The position numbers and the translations under genes were made by a program. This document shows positions 53,587-64,000 of a DNA stretch of 64,000 bases, piece by piece. The notes below the pieces were generated by a model. It saw only the letters and a list, made by a program, of their open reading frames with translations, made no database searches and was not told the DNA's origin. The DNA lies in contig SPDT01000002.1 of the NCBI GenBank assembly GCA_008477525.1, positions 2,728,001-2,792,000 on the forward strand, given 5' to 3'. Source of the stretch: Hypomyces perniciosus (lineage: Eukaryota > Ascomycota > Sordariomycetes > Hypocreales > Hypocreaceae). Position 1 is the stretch's first letter, and each line of letters starts with the position of its first letter.

Positions 53587-56219
53587 TGTTGCTGGATTTG
53601 ATTTGGCGGTTGGTGATGAGTGGGTAATGTTTAGTGGTTGGTGATCCAGTGCAGTCCAGTTTGGCGTTCAATGACGATTGGGTGGTTCCTCTCCAGCCCG
53701 GGTCTTAGTGACAGATATAACACGCCCACCTCATGGCAGGCAACGACCCAAACGAGTGAGTCAGTGTGATGGTGGTGGTATGTGGTCAGTGGCTTAGCAG
53801 CTGATGAGTCAGATGCTCCAGGCAGTCAATCAAATCAATCAGTAGAGGACAGAGTGGCCTGAGTAGAGTGACGACGAGCTTGATGGATCGCCAGAGGAGG
53901 TGGGCTGAGTGTCTTCTTTATCTAGAGGACACGTTGGCCTGAGATGCTGTCTGCCTGAGGCACTCACTCCCATGCGGTACGTACATGCATAAAAGGGGCT
54001 GACGGGCTTTGGGGCGAAAGGGACCCCGGTCCCAGCACTGGTAGCGGGGCGGCGAGTCTCGCCTTCAGAAGGTTCAGGGGGCTTGGGCCAGGGAACAGGG
54101 CCAGGCCCCCATCTCTGGGCACGGCTGGGGCGCAGCTGCAGGGGGCGTCAGAGCCCTGGGATTGGATTCTGAGGATGAAGAGGGGGGTGACTTGGTGGAG
54201 TTTTAGCGGAGTTCTGGTGGGTGTTAGTGGAGTGTTAGCGGCCCACCGCCACCACGTTCCAGTGCTCGGAATGGGGAGCCTCAATCCGCTGCTGCCTCAT
54301 TGAGGGAGGTGACTTCGTGCTCACTCATACGGGTGCATACACAAGATGTCAGTGCACGTGTCGGATAGGCTGAGTAGTGCTGAGTAGTACTTCATAGTTT
54401 GCTATCTAATTATCTATATATAATAAAAAGGTGAAGAATAAAAGCAGACATGTTGATTGCGTATTCCCCATTCGTGCTAAGAATACGAAGGACTTGTCAA
54501 TTCGTCTGATATTAGCATGTGCCTGTCAATCTAACACGTGCATTAATAACACTTCTGCTGACCGTCTTGGCCTCATCAACCAAAAGTGAGGGGCAATCTC
54601 CAGTTAATATGCCATGTACGAGTAGTACCTTATGTATTCAAGCCCAGATATGGGGGCATTCATCCTTCAAAAGTCCAAGGCTCCGTCCTCGTACTGCTCC
54701 TGCTCCGTATGGAGTACGAGTAGGAGTGCTACATATACTGTATGTACATATGAGCCCAAAGATCAAAGGTTTGCTGCACGAAAATAGACGGCACTACGAA
54801 GCACTAAGTAATGGTGGTAGGATTCTTATTATTAGGATTCACTTACGGAGTACGTGTTGAGGCATTGCCCGAGTCCGCGATCCTCGAAGGCTGCCAGCCG
54901 CTGACAAGTTTGGCTCGGGTCTTACCCTATCCACTCAGTGGCACTCGCTGATGGCGTCTTACTTATCCTACCTACCTACTCGTAATAGTACTCGTACTCC
55001 TTGGTTTCGGTTTCACGCTTTGCCGAAAAGCTAAGAAAAGGGCAAAGGAAATGAGGGAAATGGAATCCCTTGCTGTCTCGTCTGACGCTGTTGAAAAAAG
55101 GGTGCTCGGATGGGCTCAGACACACTCGGATCCTGAGGATTGCTTTCAGCCGAGAGCATATGGGATAGATAGAAGTGTCAGAGGCTCTGGGCTGGATGCT
55201 AAGATGCTGACTGCCTTTACCGAGTCAGGCTTCTATACAGGAAAAGTCCGCATCACCACAATTACATACTACGGAGTACAGAGTGCATACTATTTATTAC
55301 ATTAGTATTACCTACCTTACCCAAAGAGGCATCTGGGGAAGGGCGAGTGAGATAAGATTCTACGAGTACTACTACGACCTCTACCAAATACCAAGCTCTC
55401 AGCCCTTTTTCCTTTTGTTTCTGCAACTGTAACGTTGTCCGTCACTGCAGGAATTTGAGTTGTGCGACCATCTAACTCAATTTGGAAAAATACTTGTTTC
55501 GGCCTTAGAGATATTTCCCCGAGATTCCGTGCCCAACTTTGCAAATCATATCGTTTGGTGCGGCATCCGTATGAAAATCACCCAATGGTCGATCCGCCAT
55601 GAAGGCGGGTTTGTGGGCGGCTCGCTCCCGCACATGCTAAAATATTCACACACATATGGTATATACATATTTTGTACTTCGTATTACTCAAAGACATCAT
55701 TTTTGCCCAATTGTTGCTGCATCGATTCTCTTATCTAGTACGAAGTCCGAAGTAGTATGCAGTAGTATTATTACTTTGTAATATGTCGGCATTTCACTTG
55801 ATGAGGTGGCGATGGGGACCAAATGCGTGGCTGTTCTGGCGGCCAGAATAAGCAGGTCTTGACCCCTCAAACCTCCGCATTCACGCGCCGATATCATGCA
55901 GCCTTTGTAACCGAGATCTTCCATTCCATTCTTTCTGGGGTACGGATTGATAAGAGAGCCCAATGCTTATGTATACTACTACTACTTCCTACTTCGTACT
56001 CGTCTCAAGATCCAGCCAAATAGCAGCAGTACCTCAAAAAGGCATCCATCAATTCGGGTTGTTCTTCTGTAATGCCGCCCGAAACCTCATTGGGCCGCAT
56101 CCGGATGCCAATCTCAGTAATACTGCCGAGGCTAGCCAAGAGTTGTGCGCCACCAACATCAAATTACGAGTAGTGATAGGTCCATCTTTTCTTTCGTCTC
56201 TTTTCATTTCTTTTCATAC
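53587..56219. other. hacA leader/promoter and downstream spacer
   Basis: About 2.6 kb without another supported gene. The first few hundred bases are likely hacA leader, since fungal hacA leaders are long. A TTAGCGG-containing GC-rich tract lies at 54190-54245. There are TACGGAGTA copies at 54845 and 55270 and TACTTCGTA copies at 55675 and 55990. Minus-strand frame 53964-54284 is Pro-rich, without motifs, and rejected. Confidence 0.55.
53757..53811. promoter_or_regulatory. paired TGAGTCA sites upstream of hacA
   Basis: TGAGTCA, a Gcn4/Cpc1/AP-1-type bZIP site, occurs at 53757-53763 and 53805-53811, about 170-225 bp before the hacA start codon. They could lie in the leader rather than the promoter. 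Confidence 0.35.
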
Positions 56220-57946
56220 TCAGGGTCCCCAAACTCCAAGAACCGTATCTGTTCTTGTTCTTGTTCCTGACCCCGGTCCTTCACTACTTGTAGTATTAGC
56301 ACTGCTCGTATTGCCCCCTCTCTCCTCCTCCAATGCCTTAACGCGACGGACTAGCAATCCAGTGCAAAGAGGCCTTAGAACAGTACATAGCACAATAGCC
56401 CAGGTGACAATCAGGAATATCTCCGATGAATCCCCCGTGTTTTCGTCGGCTCCAAACACGCCTCTGCTCTGTGCAATGGCCGAGATCAAGAACCCGATCT
56501 TGCCGCGAGCCACCATGGCAAAGCCCAGCATTGCCGCAGGGTAAAGCGATACGGGCTTCGCTGGATCGGGCGTCGTAGCTGAGCTTGTGGAGGCGGCAGC
56601 TTGCTGCATGGCTTCCGAATTGTCGGGCATTGATGCTGACGCAGTGTTATGTTCCCTTTCTCCAGCTTCATCCGACTCATCATTTTCACGCTCAGCTACA
56701 TCATTGGGTTCCGGAGGCATTTCATACCGCTCCTCGGCCTTTTTGGCTTTTGTGAAACAGCACGTTATCCGAGTTTTCAGGCCGGGGAATCGCATCAACC
56801 AAACTCCACAGGCCATCTTGCCAATGCACATGAGAACCGCGTATACTACGCCTTTCCAGACGACTGAGCCAGAGAACATGCGGGTAATTGGTATCGAAAA
56901 GCCGACAGATCCAAAGAAAAACGGCTGCAAGACCCTCTGCACGACAGGCTCATGGTACTGATGGTAAATGGCTTGACCAGATGCATCTGCATCGCCCTGC
57001 GTCGCTGGCGCATGAGGCTGCACCTCGTGATCCCACCAGTTGATGACGGCTCCTGTGATATAAGCAGCAAAGAGATTTGATGTGCCTGCATCGCTTGACG
57101 CAGTAACCATTGAAACTAGGAACAGCGTGTGAACAATCACAGCTGTGCCTCTACTGCAGAGCGCTCTGTCGACGAAGCTGCCCTTGTGCTTTTGTCGGTA
57201 TGCACGCAATGCCAAAGTAGCCGGTTTAACAATAAAAAGACACATTACCGGCGTTAAGACAGCAAAGGCCAGCGACACCATCAATGGGCGCACGATAGTA
57301 GCTGCAGGAATTGAGCCCCCAGCAGCACCGAGGTTAGCGACTATTTGGACCATGACAAGCCCAACCACGTCATCTAGCATCGCGGCGCTGGCTAACACGA
57401 TGCTGAGACGCGAGTTTACGAGTCCACTGGATCGGAGAACAGTGAATGTCGTTCCCAGGCTCGTTGAGCTGAGTGCAGCCCCAGCTGCGAAGCATTCTAA
57501 ATCCGATGCTCCGACCAGAGCCCTGAGGACAAAGGACATGCATATTGGCACGCCGATGCCTGTCACTGCGACGGTGGCTGAAAGAAATGCATTTGCTTTT
57601 AAGGAGCGAAAGTCTGTTGAGAGCCCGCCTATGGATGCTGTTAGCTGTTGTGTTCCTGCACAAGGTTCAGGTGCGAGGCTGACGAACCCTCGTAGACGAT
57701 GAGAATGAGGCCGATGTATCCGAGCTGGACAATTGTTGATTCAGCCTCGAGGGAGAGGATACGCGCACCTGGCGTGCCCCATGCTACGCCAACTAGTATC
57801 TGGCCTATGAGTCCGCAGTACAACAGATTATTAACAACATGATTCAGCAAGTTTGATAGAATCAGGAACGAGGCTTGGGCGAGGATGGTGACGATGGATG
57901 GTTCATGGTATGGTAGAGACGATTGGGTGTGAGAGTCTGTTGACAT
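56220..57946 (-). CDS. Na+/H+ antiporter (monovalent cation:proton antiporter, CPA2-like)
   Basis: Cation/proton exchanger of about 555 residues in two exons; the intron is at 57629-57687. The start MSTDSHTQSSLPYHEPSIV leads into ILAQASFLILSNLLNHVV and GLIGQILVGVAWGTPGA (TM1-TM2 region). IVQLGYIGLILIVYEGG, split by the intron, corresponds to TM3. The core has LRSSGLVNSRLSIVLASAAMLDDVVGLVMVQIV, whose DD pair matches the ion-binding aspartates of this fold. More membrane segments follow, then a hydrophilic loop (about residues 370-450) rich in Glu and Ser, two last helices (AMLGFAMVARGKIGFLISAIAQ) and a low-complexity tail. It probably lies in the plasma or an internal membrane. Cation specificity cannot be told. 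Confidence 0.9.
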
Positions 57947-58458
57947 GATTGCGAATCCATGGTGCGTTCTGATGACTAGAAGATGATGTTGTTGATATTT
58001 ACGAAGTGAGTTATATAATACACATCATACCCAAACTCATGTTGATGATTTACTGTATGACTCGCGCCCTTTGTGGTGGGGAGGTCTCGCAAGAACTACT
58101 CGTACGTCTCTCAAATCTCGCATATTGGAGAAAGATTCAATATAAATCACAAGACAGAATGGATTACTCAACATAGTATTTTCCATTCTGAACATCTCCA
58201 TCAACTAAGATATTGTCGTGCAGGTCGTCTTCTACTACGCTGCAGAATACGAGACCTACCCTATATCCGAACATGGATTTTCCAAGGTCCATATATATTA
58301 TCAATAGTACCAAAAAAGGGAGGAGAAGTACTTCGTATACCAACATACTATTATAAACATTATTAATAGCTATCAATTCCTACTGAGCACATCATGTAAT
58401 AATAGATCACCTATCGGTTTATTTCCACAGAAGGGTAGACCAGGGTACCACACCTCAT
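57947..58458. other. intergenic
   Basis: Antiporter promoter and downstream region of the DUF427 gene. TACTTCGTA occurs at 58329-58337. No gene is supported; short frames overlap on both strands without motifs. Confidence 0.55.
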
Positions 58459-59088
58459 TTAAATCACCGGGTCAAGATTACCCGTCCTCCCTTTCACAAT
58501 GCCCTCAATCTCCGAAGTGACCCATCCGCCGTAAAAGTCGCCCGGCTGCGGCTCAACCCTCTCGCCGTCCACGAAGCAATCCCATGGTCCGGCGTAGAAG
58601 CTCAAGTATCCCCGGATGGCCTCGAAGCCTGGCGTCGGCTGCTCGTAGGACCAGATGCGGTTGGAGACTGGTGTGCTAGTAGTAGTAGTAGTAGTAGTGC
58701 TACGGCCGCTGCTGTCTGTAAGTTTGATGCTCCAGTATGATGCTGTGCCTTTCCATTCGCACCAGGACGTCTGGCGCGTTGCAATCAAGGGCAGTTTGAT
58801 GGATGAGGGAGGGAGATAGTATGCTGGAATGTGATTAGCGATGGCGCTTATACGGCTTTCTCTTTAATTAAAACAGAAACAACGAGAAAAAAAAAGACAC
58901 GCTTCTTGCTCATCAACAGTCAACAAGACAAACGCACTTGGCGGATGATGCGTTTCCAACACCCAGTAGGCATCCCTCGTGTCAGCAATCTCGACTCCCG
59001 CATACGTGATGCGGATATGCCGTGATATCTTCTCCAAACGCGGCGGCCGCGGGAAACTCTGCACGTTCATCTTGAGAGTTGAAGCCAT
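58459..59088 (-). CDS. DUF427 domain protein
   Basis: Small soluble protein of about 170 residues in two exons; the intron is at 58824-58937. It starts MASTLKMNVQSFPRPP; a longer frame upstream exists but this start fits the family. DUF427 features are IADTRDAYWVLETHHPP, TYYLPPSSIKLPL after the intron, WCEWKGTASYWSIKL, and AIRGYLSFYAGPWDCFVDGE followed by the C-terminal GDFYGGWVT. The domain folds as a small beta barrel of unknown biochemical function. An inserted run of seven threonines, encoded by an (AGT)n microsatellite on the plus strand (about 58678-58697), interrupts the loop after SSGRS and is likely variable in length. Confidence 0.88.
58678..58697 (+). repeat. (AGT)n microsatellite inside the DUF427 gene
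   Basis: Six to seven trinucleotide units encode a threonine run on the minus strand. Being in frame, length changes would alter only the loop. Confidence 0.85.
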
Positions 59089-59449
59089 CTTGATTGATTG
59101 CCTTGAACCAAGAAATATGGACATTGAGTCGATTCGCTCTGCAAGATGAAAGAAAGGCGAATGAAGCATCTCTGACGACTTACGAGTAGAGAGGTTGTGG
59201 CTGGTGCATGTGGAAAAGTGGACTATGTGGCGGTGCTTCCCGCATACAAGGCTATTTCTGGCTAGTTCGTTGCGTCACCCCGCCTCACTGCCGCCACAGC
59301 CACATGACATGACGCCCAGCGAGTCAGCGACATACAAGTTCTAACAACTTTGAGCCTCAATATCCTCAAACCCTCTGAGCAGAACCCTTCATCTGGCCAC
59401 CTCTGCATCTGCCTCTGCCTCTGAGCATCCCTCTGTCAGACCCGCCAAC
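59089..59449. other. divergent promoter, DUF427 gene and did2
   Basis: A 361-bp spacer between divergent starts. The part before did2 has CTCTGCATCTGCCTCTGCCTCTG-like pyrimidine repeats at about 59400-59423. No gene is seen. Confidence 0.5.
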
Positions 59450-60120
59450 ATGTCAAACCGCCAACTCGCCCGCGACATGCAGGTCGAATTCCAAGCCCGC
59501 TTCCAAGCCAAACAAGCCCGTCGCGAGGCTCAAAAAGCCTCCAAGCAAGACCCCGTCCTTAAGAAGCAAATCCAGGACCTCCTCAAAAAGGGCGAGACCC
59601 AAAAGGCCTACCAAAAAGCCAAGGTCCTGCTCTCCAAGCAGGCGCTCGCCCAGCAGATGGACCAAATGGCCGACATGGCCGAGCTGTCTGCCGCGCAGAT
59701 CCAGGCGAACAATGCGATGAACCGGATGACGCACATGATGGCATCGTCGTCGAGGACGATGAATCTGGCGCAGAAGAATTCAAATCCCGAGAAGGTGCGT
59801 TTCTTCTTGGTACTCTGGTGGAATATACTCGCTAACCTCTTTCATAGACCCTCGTCACCCTTGAGCAGTTCAAGCAGCAAAACGAGGAATATGCCATGTC
59901 CAACGGCATCTACCAAGACGCCATCACCCAATCCACCTCCACTCAGGTCGGCGAAGACGCCGTCCACGAACTGCTCGGCAAGCTGGCCGACGATGCGGGC
60001 GTCGAGCTCAGCCTCGAGCTTAACCAGGCTACGCCTGCCACTGCCGAGCCACAGACTTCGGAGCCTTCGGCCGAAGAGGAGGATAAGCTGCAGCAGAGGT
60101 TGCGGGCGCTGCGTGCCTAG
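59450..60120 (+). CDS. did2: ESCRT-III-associated protein Did2/Vps46 (CHMP1)
   Basis: Charged helical protein that assembles on endosomes and recruits Vps4 for multivesicular-body sorting. Two exons, intron 59795-59847; about 205 residues, the normal size. The basic N-terminal half forms long helices: RQLARDMQVEFQARFQAKQA, KKGETQKAYQKAKVLLSKQ, and MDQMADMAELSAAQIQANNA, typical of CHMP1. The acidic second half is TLVTLEQFKQQNEEYAMSNGIY, GEDAVHELLGKLADDAGVEL, ending in EEEDKLQQRLRALRA, a MIM1 motif (DxxLxxRLxxL) for the Vps4 MIT domain. All expected elements are present. Confidence 0.94.
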
Positions 60121-60468
60121 ACGCCTGTATCTCTCCCTTTTTATAGAGGAAACAATTGGTGAATGATGGATGGGATTTCTTTTCTTTCCGAGTTTGGACA
60201 TTGGGTTAGGCGTTCGGAGGAATTGGGTCGGCTCCTTGGTTGGAATGGTATTGATATTAGAATGCATCCTTTATGATTGATGTTGACGTTTATTCCTTTT
60301 TGCCACACACATATATATAGCAAGTCGTTTTTCATCTATCTGACAATACAATGGTCGTTAGAACCCAGCCCAATCATCGTCATCATAATTCCAACATGCG
60401 TCGACATTCCATGCCTCATAACTTCATCCATCCCAAACCCAATGCACAAAGAAACGGTGCCTAGTAGT
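60121..60468. other. convergent 3' spacer
   Basis: Shared 3' region of did2 and ski2. AT-rich, no gene seen. Confidence 0.6.
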
Positions 60469-63400
60469 CTACATGTACAAACTGGCAACCGCTGTAATAT
60501 CACGCTTGATCATCTCCTGCGCCTGCTGCATCTTCTGATACAGCTCTGGATCGCCAATGATTCTCGCCGCATTCTTCACCTCCCGACATGTCTCATCAAG
60601 ACGGGTAATCGTACGCACAATCGTGCCTTCAAGCACATCCGTCAGACCCGTGATGTTCTTGAAGCTCATGCCCCTCGCCCACTCGTATACAACCTCCATA
60701 AGGCCAAACCGCGGCCGTGACACAAAGTCGTTGGAGTCTTCGCTCGATTGGATCACCTGCAGCCGCGTCTGCACGTCGTTGACCTTCTCCGATATGGCAA
60801 TGATAGTATCACGGCCACGCTCGAGGTTGCCCGTTAGTGTCGGCTCCATGGTCGTTTTCTCCTGGAACACAAAGGCTGATAGGAGCGCAGCAATTTCAGC
60901 CGGGTCGAACTCAGCGAGGACGTTGTCAAGAATGAGTTCTGTGAGTACGAGCTCGTCTCCGGAGTGCACCTCGCAGGCGACTTTGCCCTTGAGTTGGATG
61001 CGAGTTGCGTCATCGATAAAGTCGAGCTCCTTGAGTACCTGTACGCGCTGCTCATAGTCTGGAAGGAGTTGGAGATTCTGGTCTGATAGGGACTGCTTCA
61101 GCTGGGAGATGTGCTCCTTTATGAGCCACTCGTCATGACACATGGCAAACTGGACATCTAGTTAGCATTCTATCCGCATACCAAAACTTATTTAGAACAC
61201 AACTTACGTGTTTCAAAAAGGCTGGACACCGCGTTGCTGGAGAACCTATCATTGTCTTGACCAGCTGCGTCCGCTTCTCCACCATCTCCTGCAGCTGCAT
61301 GTTCTTGACCTTGCTCATGTCCATTTCATCCCATTTGTCGTCCCAGGTGGCGCAGATCTCCTGAATCCGCTCCATTGCTTGGTGGCCTGCGTCGTTCCTC
61401 TTGAAAATATCGGGCACAACGCCCTTACTTACGACCCATCTTGTTAGACACTCGACATCACTCAGGGGCACATACAACGTCTTAATTTGTAGCCGGCGCT
61501 TCCCCTGAGGTAACCTGTGTAGGTATTTGCGGAAACCGGGGATGAATGGCAGTAGATCAGTCGCATCTCGTCTCTCCCTCAGAGGCTTGATAGCACAAAC
61601 ATGGAGCATTGGATTGTCAAAGGAGCTTCCAGGGCTCATGCCTTCGGACATGAGAATTCCAGCCGTGCGAATTCCCTCCCAGTTGAAAATGACGAGTCGG
61701 TGCGACGTGAACATTTTGCGTCCAAAAGTGATTCTCATCAAGCCCTTGTACAAGTTATTCGTAAGTTGTTTGTAATCATGCGCGGCTTGGTGGCACTCGT
61801 CTACGGCAGTATCGCAGACCTTGCACGATTCCCGCTTGATCTTGGCCAGATCTGCCTGTGCCAACTTGACGTCCTTCTCGTGCTCTGGTAATAGTTGTTG
61901 AGTCGCGTGTTCTGAAAAGCTTCTCTTAATCATCTCCTCAATTTTCAGCGCCTCCACTCTCAGCAGGTTAAGAATCATGTTGTATGTTAATCTGAATTGT
62001 GACCTGAGCTTAGATGGCTCTCCGAGAATCATGTTGCGCAGTTCTGCGACAGGAGGAACGTCATCGAATCCACCTGGTGGCACTATAATGACTGATCCGA
62101 CCTTGTCCAGACCTCGTCGACCAGCTCGACCAGCCATCTGGGTGTATTCACCGGGCAGGAGATTGCGGAACGAATGGCCATCATGTTTTCTGTATCCCGA
62201 GAATACCACAGTCCTTGTGGGTAGGTTGAGACCCATGGCAAACGTCTCAGTAGCAAAAAGTACCTTCACGAGCGTTCGGGCGAATAAGATCTCCACCAGC
62301 TCTTTCACAATGGGGAGCAAGCCGCCATGGTGTACCGCAATACCTCTGCTAAGAAGCTCTCTCAACCTAATGATCTGCGGCAGGACCCTGTCCTCGGGTT
62401 TCAGTCGCGCAATTGACTTCTCAATAACCATGTGAATGGCACTTTTCTCAGACGCCGTACAGAAATCCTGGTTGCTCAGTGCATCCGCGTTTTCCTCACA
62501 CCTCTTCTTGGAGAAGACAAAGATACATGCCGGGAGAAGAGTTTGCTTCTTCAGGAATTGCACAAGATGCACCCAAAGATTCTTGTCTTGTGCAGCCGAT
62601 GAACGCCCGCCAGGGTTTCCAGTACGACCCATATGCCCAGGATTGTGGCTAGCACGAGGGGGCCCTCCTCGACCCCTTTGCTGGTTACCGCCTCGGCCAC
62701 CACGCTGCTGCTGACCTCCTCTCTGGGCGCCTCCGCGCTGTGGGCCACCTCGCTGATTGCCACGCGAATTGCCTCCTCGGGTAGCAAGACTTGTTTCGGT
62801 TGCAGGTTGCTTTTCCTTGCTCTGTGTTGCCGTGTGTGCGTCCTTCCAGCCCTTCTCGAGGAACTTCTTTTCTGAATCCACGATTTTGTGAATGTTCTTT
62901 CCAGCCCATAGATAATGCTCCAGTGGAACAGGTCTCTTGGCCGTTGAGATGACGTAGATATCCTTCTTCTTGGTTCTTCCGACCCACGAGGCGAACTCGT
63001 GTGTGTTGGGAACTGTGGCTGACAAGAGAATGAGAGAGATGTGCTCGGGCAACATGATGATGACCTCTTCCCATACAACACCACGTTCAAAATCGTTCAC
63101 ATAGTGTACCTCATCGAAGATGACAAACTCGACATCTCGAATCAAATCCGCACCGCGATATAACATACTCCGCAAGATTTCCGTCGTCATGATGAGGCAA
63201 CTAGCCTCTGGGTTGATCTGGACATCTCCCGTCAGAATACCCACTTCATCAAACTCCTGCCGAAAGTCGCGGAACTTTTGATTGCTGAGGGCTTTGATCG
63301 GTGATGTATAGATGGCCTTTGTCATGTGCTTGGCTGCCAGCGCAATGGCATATTCAGCCACGACCGTCTTGCCGGCGGAAGTGTGCGCAGCGACGAATAC

Positions 63401-64000
63401 GGAGTCGCCGTTTTCTAGGTGATAGACAGCCTCCTTCTGGAAAGTATCAAGTTCAAAGGGCCATTCTCTGGCCATGTCGGGGACTAGTTCTCTGAAGTTG
63501 GGCATATCATGTTTGATATCAACCATGTGTGCCCATTCACGGCCGGCCTTTTTGGCGCTCGACGCTGCCAGCACACCATGCGGCTCGAGAGATGGAAACT
63601 CGACCGGCAGAATGTCGTCAATGTCATCTCCATCCTCTTCGCCCTCTAGAGAGTCTCCTGGCACCTGTTTGGGCGGGGCATCATTATCCTGACCAACAAC
63701 ACCGGCCTCTTCTGGATCCTCCTCAAGCTCATGCTTGATAGCATCGGCAGCCTCTTGGTCCTGGCCCTTCTTTTGGCTAAAGTCGATACCACGATCCAGA
63801 CCCGGTGCAAGCTCGAGTAGACCTCCACCGGCGCCAAGCTGAATAACCCTCTCCAGCTTGTCGCCACCAGAAGCAGCCTCTGCCACGGCACCAGCATGAA
63901 TCTGATCCTCCAGCGCAGCCGTAGCTTCAATACCGTCCAACCCACCCGGCGCAAAGGGGAAGAAACCCGCGGCTCCTCTCACAAAGTCCGCTCTACCCGC
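60469..64000 (-). CDS. ski2: Ski2-like DExH RNA helicase (5' end beyond the window)
   Basis: RNA helicase subunit of the cytoplasmic Ski complex, which feeds mRNA to the exosome. The frame stays open to the right edge, so the start is missing. The N-terminal piece VRGAAGFFPFAPGGLDG is characteristic of Ski2 rather than Mtr4. Helicase motifs: FQKEAVYHLENGDSVFVAAHTSAGKTVVAEYA (Q, I), SPIKALSNQKFRDF (Ia), VIFDEVHYVND (II, DEVH), LLSATVPN (III), KVLFATETFAMGLNLPTRTV (V) and GRAGRRGLD (VI). An RGG-rich insert, with repeated QRGG and RGGRGG, lies between III and IV (about 62604-62785). The last exon (after intron 61150-61207) ends ITAVASLYM. Gene length fits a protein well over 1,150 residues. Confidence 0.92.

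Noticed and set aside
53964..54284. 106-codon Pro-rich frame on the hacA strand, possibly an upstream ORF
   Set aside because: Too far upstream (about 380 bp) to be placed in the leader with confidence; no motif.

Overview
The window comes from a filamentous ascomycete (Pezizomycotina, most likely a Sordariomycete; this is inferred). The genes carry many short introns (about 50-70 nt, GT...AG). The protein set is typical of moulds: AzgA-type purine permease, HacA with a 20-nt unconventional intron, NUXM-type complex I subunit, Csm3/Swi3, Did2, Ski2, Zn2Cys6 regulators and a STAND/NLR protein. There is also one nuclear intron-containing tRNA-Thr. No secondary-metabolite core enzyme (PKS, NRPS, terpene synthase), CRISPR array or intact transposon was seen.

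Layout. 0-6 kb: an SDR, a 2-oxoglutarate/Fe(II) oxygenase and the purine permease azgA. 6-9.6 kb: a long intergenic stretch with paired CRE-like sites, then a one-exon RS/RD-rich protein. 9.6-14.6 kb: a DUF7708/NB-ARC/TPR NLR-like gene divergent from a CmcJ/AsaB-family oxygenase. 15-20 kb: a second SDR, a microsatellite-rich spacer and a membrane-anchored amidase. 20-28 kb: gene-poor and AT-rich, with an F-box protein, tRNA-Thr, a small Zn2Cys6 protein and two decayed genes (a Gfd2/YDR514C-like RNase H-fold gene and a NACHT-ankyrin gene). 28.5-37.2 kb: a candidate uronate-oligosaccharide cluster made of an MFS sugar transporter, a Zn2Cys6 regulator, a GH88 unsaturated glucuronyl hydrolase and an alginate/glucuronan-lyase-like protein. 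37.8-39 kb: a broken PD-(D/E)XK-like gene. 39.5-44 kb: a very long GMC oxidoreductase fused to an alpha/beta hydrolase. 44-49 kb: essentially empty. 49-64 kb: conserved housekeeping genes (NUXM, csm3, hacA, a Na+/H+ antiporter, a DUF427 protein, did2, ski2), the last running off the right edge.

How the genes may work together. The clearest functional neighbourhood is 28.5-37.2 kb. Neither enzyme shows a signal peptide, so oligo-uronides would be imported by the MFS carrier and then cleaved inside the cell. A 14-nt element with partly conserved flanks occurs upstream of the transporter and again in the divergent GH88/lyase promoter. The accessory half (9-39 kb) also holds one intact NLR-like gene and three decayed genes of NLR, nuclease and RNase H-fold families. 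A short 9-mer family, TACG(G/A)AGTA, recurs across intergenic DNA. All family assignments are from reading motifs by eye; no database search was run.
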